Of a stretch of 64,000 nt of DNA, positions 59,691 to 64,000 are shown in pieces (the first letter of the stretch is position 1; every line of letters starts with the position of its first letter). The position numbers and the translations under genes are program-made. The stretch is taken from assembly GCF_024172095.1 (NCBI RefSeq), contig NZ_JAMZDX010000007.1:186001-250000 (forward strand), given 5' to 3'. The DNA comes from Kitasatospora cinereorecta. Lineage in GTDB: Bacteria; Actinomycetota; Actinomycetes; Streptomycetales; Streptomycetaceae. The notes under the pieces were generated by a model. That model ran no database searches. It was not told the DNA's origin and saw nothing but the letters and a program-made list of their open reading frames with translations.

Positions 59691-60210
59691 CCGGGCGGGG
59701 GCCGGTACCCGGGGTGCAGGGCATGGTGATCCCGCGGTCCGCCAGGTAGGGGATCGGGTTGGTGCGCACGCTCGCGTCCGGGTCGGCCCAGACCCGCAGG
59801 TGCAGGTGCGGGCCGCTGGACTCGCCCTCGCTGCCCATCAGGGCGATCTGCTGCCCGGCGGTGACGTGGTCACCGACGGCCACGTCCCGCTCCGACATGT
59901 GCCCGTACTCGGTGATGGTGCCGTCCGGGTGCAGGATGCGGATCCACTGGCCGTAGCCCTGGGCCGGGCCGGAGGCCGTCACCTGGCCGTCGCCGACCGC
60001 GTAGATCGGGGTGCCGTAGGCGTTGGCGATGTCGATGCCGTTGTGTTCCGGGGTGTAGCCCTGGGAGATGTACCCGGCGGCCGGGCAGGACGCCTGGAAC
60101 CCGGCGGCCGCAGCGGGGGTGGCCGGTACGGCGGTCGGCAGCAGCAGGGCGGCCGCGGCCAGGGCCAGCCGCGCGGCGCGCCGCGCGGTCATCGGGAGGG
60201 AGGGGAGCAC
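58696..60210 (-). CDS. Secreted M23 peptidase with PLL-type propeller
   Basis: This protein of about 504 residues has a signal peptide, then an M23 LytM-type domain with metal ligands in EHNGIDIAN (HxxxD) and GPHLHLRV (HxH), and a SEGESSGPH loop. It should cut peptide cross-links of peptidoglycan. The rest is a seven-repeat propeller nearly identical to that of the transglycosylase next door. The GTG at 60210 follows a GAGGGCGG stretch; the ATG at 60192 has no purine-rich site. The esterase gene ends 11 bases upstream, so the genes are likely cotranscribed. Confidence 0.92.
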   Translation of the reverse strand: MLPSLPMTARRAARLALAAAALLLPTAVPATPAAAAGFQASCPAAGYISQGYTPEHNGIDIANAYGTPIYAVGDGQVTASGPAQGYGQWIRILHPDGTITEYGHMSERDVAVGDHVTAGQQIALMGSEGESSGPHLHLRVWADPDASVRTNPIPYLADRGITMPCTPGTGPRPAPVVYPAQSGRVVSARSADGRLEVFAAGPNGASHAWQTTASGAWSDWESLGGPGGAQLAIGADQDGRLEMFALNGSTLQHRYQLHPSGLWSDWETFGSGGHNLAVGANQDGRLEVFASGPVGVFHKYQTAPNSGWSDWESAGGGPANSEIALGKAPDGRLEVFALNGDTFQHQWQTAVNGTWSTWETFGSGGHDLTVDHNQDGRLEVFASGPVGVFHKYQTNPTTWSGWEAAGGPANSQLTSQPTADGRVEVFAINGSTAQHTWQGNLNAPYGQWDTFGGPGTEIVATANADGRIEVFGTSSAGVYHKWQTGFATWSDWTWLNTTAGPAIS

Positions 60211-60221
60211 CTGGGCCGCCC

Positions 60222-61211
60222 TCACGCCTTGCGCAGGCGGTCGATGATGCCGTCCAGGTCGAGCCGGAACATGTCCGGCCGGATGATGTGGCCGCCGGGC
60301 ACCTCGTGCGCCTCGTACGGGATGCCGGCCCGGTCGAGCAGGGGGCGGAACTCCCGGTGCCCGGCCAGGACCTGGGTCTCGTTGACGGTGCTGAACCAGT
60401 CGACCGGGTCGGGGCTGGTGCCGGCGACCAGGAAGATCCGCTTGTTGCGGTAGCTCTCGATCCGCTCCACCGGGTTGTCGGCGCTCACCCGCGCCTGGTC
60501 CCAGAACGGCACCCCGTAGATGGTGCCGCCGGCCAGGTCCAGCGCGGCGGAGGAGGCGTTGGCCCAGTGCGCCACCAGACCGTTGTCCCGGCGAAGGCTG
60601 GCCGGGCCGGAGTGGGCGCTGACCGAGGCGAAGTGGCCGTAGTACTTGGCGGCGTACTTCAGCGCGCCGAACCCGCCCATCGAGAAGCCGGCCACCGCGC
60701 GGCCGTCGTACTCGGCGTAGGTACGGAAGTTGGCCTCGACCCACGGCAGCAGCTGGTTGATGTGGAACTCCTCCCAGTTGCGCGGGCCCACGTTGGAGCT
60801 GACCGGGTTGGAGTACCAGCCGGCGTGGCCGCCGTCCGGCATCACCACGATGATCGGCTTGCCGGCGGTCCAGTCGCGGATGCCCGCCCGGTCGAAGGTG
60901 ATGAAGTCCTGGTCGGTGCCGCCCCCGTGGAACAGGTAGAGCACCGGGTAGGTGCGGCCGCTCCACTGGTAGTCGTCCGGCAGCAGCACGTTCACGGCGG
61001 GGTTCCAGCCGATCGCGGAGGTCTGGAAGCGGTAGTACCACATCCGCGGGTCGCTCTCGTTGCGGTCCACGATGGTCAGGCCGAAGCCGTTGTCGGCGGC
61101 CGCCGCCGGCCTCGCCGACGCCAACGAACCCACGGCGCCGAGCGCCAGCGTGGCGCCGAGCCCGCCGGCGGACTTGAGAAGGCTCCTGCGGGTGGGGTGG
61201 TGCGCGGTCAC
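60222..61211 (-). CDS. Tat-secreted esterase of the antigen 85/esterase D-like family
   Basis: A 329-residue alpha/beta hydrolase with a twin-arginine signal (TRRSLLKSAGGLGATLALG). The nucleophile Ser lies in AVAGFSMGGFGALKYA; YPVLYLFHGGG forms the oxyanion region, and the His is probably in VPGGHIIR. It resembles streptomycete esterases related to antigen 85 and feruloyl esterases. It may deacylate plant or wall polymers, which fits the neighbouring carbohydrate-binding enzymes. AGGAGG lies 7 bases before the GTG. It starts a run of four secreted enzymes read in the same direction. Confidence 0.94.
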   Translation of the reverse strand: MTAHHPTRRSLLKSAGGLGATLALGAVGSLASARPAAAADNGFGLTIVDRNESDPRMWYYRFQTSAIGWNPAVNVLLPDDYQWSGRTYPVLYLFHGGGTDQDFITFDRAGIRDWTAGKPIIVVMPDGGHAGWYSNPVSSNVGPRNWEEFHINQLLPWVEANFRTYAEYDGRAVAGFSMGGFGALKYAAKYYGHFASVSAHSGPASLRRDNGLVAHWANASSAALDLAGGTIYGVPFWDQARVSADNPVERIESYRNKRIFLVAGTSPDPVDWFSTVNETQVLAGHREFRPLLDRAGIPYEAHEVPGGHIIRPDMFRLDLDGIIDRLRKA

Positions 61212-61457
61212 TGTGACCTCCTGAAGGCGGGTGCAAACGGTCCGTCCGGACCACCGGGTGTCGAGCGGTCAGAACGGTAGCCACGCACCGTGCGGCGCAG
61301 AATCCGGAACCATCCGGACTGACAGGGGCGGGCCGCTTGCCGAGACTGTCCCGTCGCCCCGGGCCGAGGTCCGCACCTCCTGTGACGAGGACCCGTCACC
61401 GTGCCGCGAGTTGGCTAGGATGTCGTGACGCGATGTCAGGAACGAGGGGGAGAGCTG

Positions 61458-62309
61458 ATGCAGGACGAGCTGGAGCCCGGTGGGCCGGCCGCGACCCTGA
61501 CCAGGGAGTGGCAGCCTCCGGCGGAGCTGAACACCGGAATCCCCCACCCCGCGCGGATGTACGACTACTACCTGGGCGGCAAGGACAACTTCCCGGCCGA
61601 CCGGGAGGCTGCCGAGAAGATCATCGCGCTCATGCCCGATGCCCGGCTCGGGGCCCGGCTCAACCGCGCGTTCCTCGGCCGTGCGGTGGAGTTCGCGGCG
61701 GGCTGCGGTGTGCGGCAGTTCCTCGACATCGGCACCGGGATCCCGGCGGTGGGCAGCACCAGCGAGGTCGCCCACCGGGTCGCTCCGGACGCCCGCGTGG
61801 TCTATGTCGACAACGACCCGATCGTCCTCACCCACGCCCGTGCCCTGCTGGCCCACCACCCGGCCGGGTACACCACGGTGCTCCACGCCGATCTGCGTGA
61901 CCCGGCCGCGATCCTCGCCGATCCGGGGCTGAAGCAGGCGCTCGACCTCTCCCGGCCGGTGGCCCTGATGCTGGTGGCGGTGCTGCACTTCGTCCGGGAC
62001 GAGGAGGGGGCCGCCGAGACGGTGGCCCGGCTGCGGGACGCCCTGGCACCCGGGAGCATGCTGATCCTCTCGCACGGTACGCAGGATCTGATGACGCCGC
62101 AGATGGCCGAGGAGACCACCCGGATCTACCGCGGCGCCAGCTCACCCCTGGTCCTGCGGGCGCGGGCCGAAGTGGAGGCGTTCTTCGGGGACTTCGAACT
62201 CGTCGATCCAGGACTGGTGCAGCTGCCCCTGTGGCGGCCGCAGGGGCAGCTGCACGAAGGCTGGCAGCAGGCGGCTCCGGCCTACGCGGGAGTGGCCGTC
62301 AAGCGGTGA
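61458..62309 (+). CDS. DUF574-family SAM-dependent methyltransferase
   Basis: A 283-residue protein with the DUF574 signature ELNTGIPHPARMYDYYLGGKDNFPADRE, then FLDIGTGIPAVGSTSEVAH (SAM site), VVYVDNDPIVLTHARALL and VALMLVAVLHFV. This family is greatly expanded in streptomycetes, with unknown substrates. GGGGGAG precedes the ATG. A perfect 12-bp hairpin separates it from the converging gene. Confidence 0.95.
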   Translation: MQDELEPGGPAATLTREWQPPAELNTGIPHPARMYDYYLGGKDNFPADREAAEKIIALMPDARLGARLNRAFLGRAVEFAAGCGVRQFLDIGTGIPAVGSTSEVAHRVAPDARVVYVDNDPIVLTHARALLAHHPAGYTTVLHADLRDPAAILADPGLKQALDLSRPVALMLVAVLHFVRDEEGAAETVARLRDALAPGSMLILSHGTQDLMTPQMAEETTRIYRGASSPLVLRARAEVEAFFGDFELVDPGLVQLPLWRPQGQLHEGWQQAAPAYAGVAVKR

Positions 62310-62335
62310 CGTCCCCCGGGCCGGTCCCCGGTTTC

Positions 62336-62366
62336 GGCGCCTCCCCCTGATGGCGGGGGAGGCGCC
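62336..62366. terminator. Bidirectional hairpin terminator
   Basis: GGCGCCTCCCCC and GGGGGAGGCGCC form a perfect 12-bp stem with the loop TGATGGC between two convergent genes, so it can serve both. Confidence 0.85.
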
Positions 62367-62378
62367 TGTGACGTCCGA

Positions 62379-63323
62379 TCAGCCGTGGGTGACGCACTTG
62401 TTGGCCGAGTTCGACCACAGCCCCTGGAGGTCGAAGGTGCCGGTGCTGAGCGCGACGTACGCGTCGAGGTCGACGCAGGCGTCACCGATCTCGCCGCCCC
62501 CGCCGTTCCAGCCGATGCTGGGCCAGAAGTCGGTGACGGTCTCGGCGTACTCGTGGGTCTCGGTCGACTCGATGCCGGACAGCAGTCGGCCGTCGGTGAA
62601 GGTGGTGCAGGCCCCGGCACCGCTGTCGGGGATGTACGGCAGGTTGGTGTAGGCGATCGTGCCGTACGAGGTGGTGGCGGTCTTGTCGTGCCAGGCGCAG
62701 AAGCCGGAGTTGGGGAACCCGTCCGGGTGGGTGCCGGTCGGGGAGACGACCACGTACTGGGCGTTGAGGTTGGGCGCCTGGGTGGTGTTGCCGAAGTGCC
62801 CGGCGGCCTTGCCGGCCTCGGCGGCGATCTGGTTGGCGGTGGCGCTGCTCGGGGCGGCCGCCGCGTTGTCGAACCAGACGCCGGCGAGCGGGCTGCTGGT
62901 CGGGTGGTTGATGTGGATGCCCTTGGTGCCGCAGGTGGTGGTGCCCTTCGCCACGCCCTCGCAGTACTGATTGAGGATGGTGCCCCAGGTGTCCTTGCTG
63001 CCGTAGAGGCCCTGGAACATCTTCTGCATGTCGGGGGCGACACCTGCCGGGTCCGAGGACCACTGGGAGCCCCAGAAGACCAGGTACACCTTCGGGGTGG
63101 GCGAGACCACGCCCTGGCTGGCGCTGGAGCCGACCTTGAGGGTGTTGGTCGACCGGGCGGCGGGCTGGAGGCTGTGGCCCTTGGCCAGCGGCTTGACCCC
63201 GTAGTGCGCCGGAGTCGAGGTCGGGCCGGCGGTGGCGTCGACTGCCAGCGAGGTGGTGCCGACGACGGCCAGCGCCAGTGCGGCGGCCACGCGGGCGGCG
63301 GTCCGGAACGTGCCTGTGCGCAT
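62379..63323 (-). CDS. Secreted protein with HEYAE metalloprotease-like motif
   Basis: A 314-residue exported protein with a signal peptide (to about residue 33). The core shows KVYLVFWGSQWSSDP, AGVWFDNAAAAPSS, QYVVVSPTGTHPDGFP, FCAWHDKT and, near the C-terminus, ESTETHEYAETVTD. The HEYAE motif resembles the zinc site of a family of secreted actinobacterial proteins (HExxE). Several Cys pairs suggest disulfides. It may be a zinc peptidase, but activity is not proven for such proteins. GGGAG lies 6 bases before the ATG. Confidence 0.85.
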   Translation of the reverse strand: MRTGTFRTAARVAAALALAVVGTTSLAVDATAGPTSTPAHYGVKPLAKGHSLQPAARSTNTLKVGSSASQGVVSPTPKVYLVFWGSQWSSDPAGVAPDMQKMFQGLYGSKDTWGTILNQYCEGVAKGTTTCGTKGIHINHPTSSPLAGVWFDNAAAAPSSATANQIAAEAGKAAGHFGNTTQAPNLNAQYVVVSPTGTHPDGFPNSGFCAWHDKTATTSYGTIAYTNLPYIPDSGAGACTTFTDGRLLSGIESTETHEYAETVTDFWPSIGWNGGGGEIGDACVDLDAYVALSTGTFDLQGLWSNSANKCVTHG

Positions 63324-63533
63324 GCGGTACTCCCGGGTGAGGGTGTGGGGGAGGGGTGAACTGCGTGCGTTCGTACGCGAGTTACCCAAGCAGGCGGGGC
63401 GTCGTCGCGTCCAGGGGCGGACCGGTCCAGCGGTGAAGATTTTGCCGTGCCTATGCCAATCGGAAGGAGAATCGGGCGCGAACGGGCTGTTCGGCCGGAG
63501 AGGTTCAACGGCCGGCGAACCGTCGCCGCGGTG

Positions 63534-64000
63534 TCAGCCGTCGAAGTTCGACCAGAAGATGCCGACGCCCGTACCGGTCTCGTCCCGTCCGATCAGGATG
63601 CTGCCCGCGGTGAAGTCGCAGGTCGGGAAGACCAGGGCGTTCGCGCCGCCGGCCGGGTCCACGACGATGTCGAGTACCGGGAGGAGGGAGCCGGCCTCCT
63701 GCTGTGCCTCGAGTTCGGCCACGGCGTGGGCCACCGGGTCTTCGGCCTGGGCGAAGCCGGGGGTTCGGTGGAGGGCGTGGCCGATGGCCAGGTTGTCCGG
63801 GGTGTGGGAGTAGATCACCGAGGCGTCCTCGCTCAGCATGTTGACGTCGTCGGACGCCTCCTCCCAGCTCGCCTCCGTCAGCGCCTGCGGGGTGGTGCCG
63901 CTCGCGATCAGGGCGACCGCGGAGACGGTGGCGCCCCGCCCGTCGTGCCGGTCGTACGCCAGATACACCTCGTGCAGCCCGTCGCCGACGGTGTCGAAGG
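63534..64000 (-). CDS. Hypothetical protein, 5' part outside the window
   Basis: At least 155 residues of an open frame are visible, ending SNFDG and entering the window edge in frame (DTVGDGLHEVYLAYDRHDG). The visible part is acidic and soluble, with VSAVALIASGTTPQAL, AHAVAELEAQQEAGS and FPTCDFTAGSILIGRDETG. No family was recognised. An internal GTG at the YLAYD segment could be a start, but the frame stays open upstream. Confidence 0.65.
   Translation of the reverse strand, partial: FDTVGDGLHEVYLAYDRHDGRGATVSAVALIASGTTPQALTEASWEEASDDVNMLSEDASVIYSHTPDNLAIGHALHRTPGFAQAEDPVAHAVAELEAQQEAGSLLPVLDIVVDPAGGANALVFPTCDFTAGSILIGRDETGTGVGIFWSNFDG

Noticed and set aside
1..64000. tRNA genes, rRNA, insertion sequences and attachment sites
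   Set aside because: None was recognised by eye on either strand: no transposase or integrase motifs and no cloverleaf with GTTCGAATC-type arm. A dedicated tRNA search was not possible here.

Overview
The window is chromosomal DNA of a high-GC actinomycete, most likely Streptomyces, Kitasatospora or a close relative. The reasons are the extreme GC, frequent GTG starts, purine-rich ribosome binding sites, many Tat/Sec-secreted proteins, a melC1-melC2 tyrosinase pair, an ECF42-type sigma factor with its DGPF/YCII partner, a SARP regulator and a DUF574 methyltransferase. No tRNA, rRNA, CRISPR array or insertion sequence was seen. Coding regions, families and start codons were judged by eye from motifs, ribosome binding sites and spacing; no database search was run.

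Bases 1 to about 15,250 hold a compact nonribosomal peptide (NRPS) operon read on the minus strand. In transcription order it contains an MFS exporter, a free-standing condensation-like protein, a C-A-T module, an acyl-CoA-dehydrogenase-like flavoprotein, two A-T didomain proteins, and a terminal protein made of C, an adenylation remnant, T and a short-chain dehydrogenase domain. Several genes overlap by 4 bases. A 13-bp hairpin closes the operon at 1113-1143, and a candidate promoter and palindrome lie near 15,424-15,481. The likely product is a short peptide that contains a carrier-bound, oxidised amino acid and is processed or released by a nicotinamide-dependent domain. The substrates are not known.

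Bases 15,250 to about 30,060 are ordinary housekeeping and accessory genes: a START-like protein, lipoproteins, a membrane protein, a glutamine amidotransferase, the ECF42/YCII pair, an unusual SARP-GNAT fusion divergent from a tandem GNAT protein (with heptamer repeats at 11-bp spacing between them), a putative type VII-secreted transglycosylase followed by a lipoprotein, a streptogrisin-type protease, a glycosyltransferase, an EamA permease and a LysR regulator.

Bases 30,307-33,102 carry the most unusual block: three tightly spaced genes encoding a membrane-anchored prenyltransferase/squalene-cyclase-like toroid, an endonuclease/exonuclease/phosphatase-fold enzyme and a cupin-like protein. 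Sampled lines there have clearly lower GC than the neighbourhood. This is the best candidate for an undescribed system; its function is unknown.

Bases 33,200-51,900 hold oxidative-stress genes (katG with a divergent Fur-family regulator, a glutathione peroxidase), a GH25 lysozyme, an XRE-flavin fusion, a GPP34 protein, a secreted phospholipase D gene with a tetranucleotide-repeat frameshift, the tyrosinase operon, a secreted HNH-like protein, a GT39-like membrane transferase, a flavodoxin-like reductase and small hypothetical proteins.

Bases 51,900-64,000 hold an arginase-fold enzyme, an FHA/Ser-Thr kinase pair, and a cluster of secreted enzymes. Three of these end in seven-repeat PLL-type propellers, and two of the propellers form a direct DNA repeat of about 1 kb. 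The block ends with a Tat-secreted esterase, a DUF574 methyltransferase, a secreted metalloprotease-like protein and a gene cut by the window edge.
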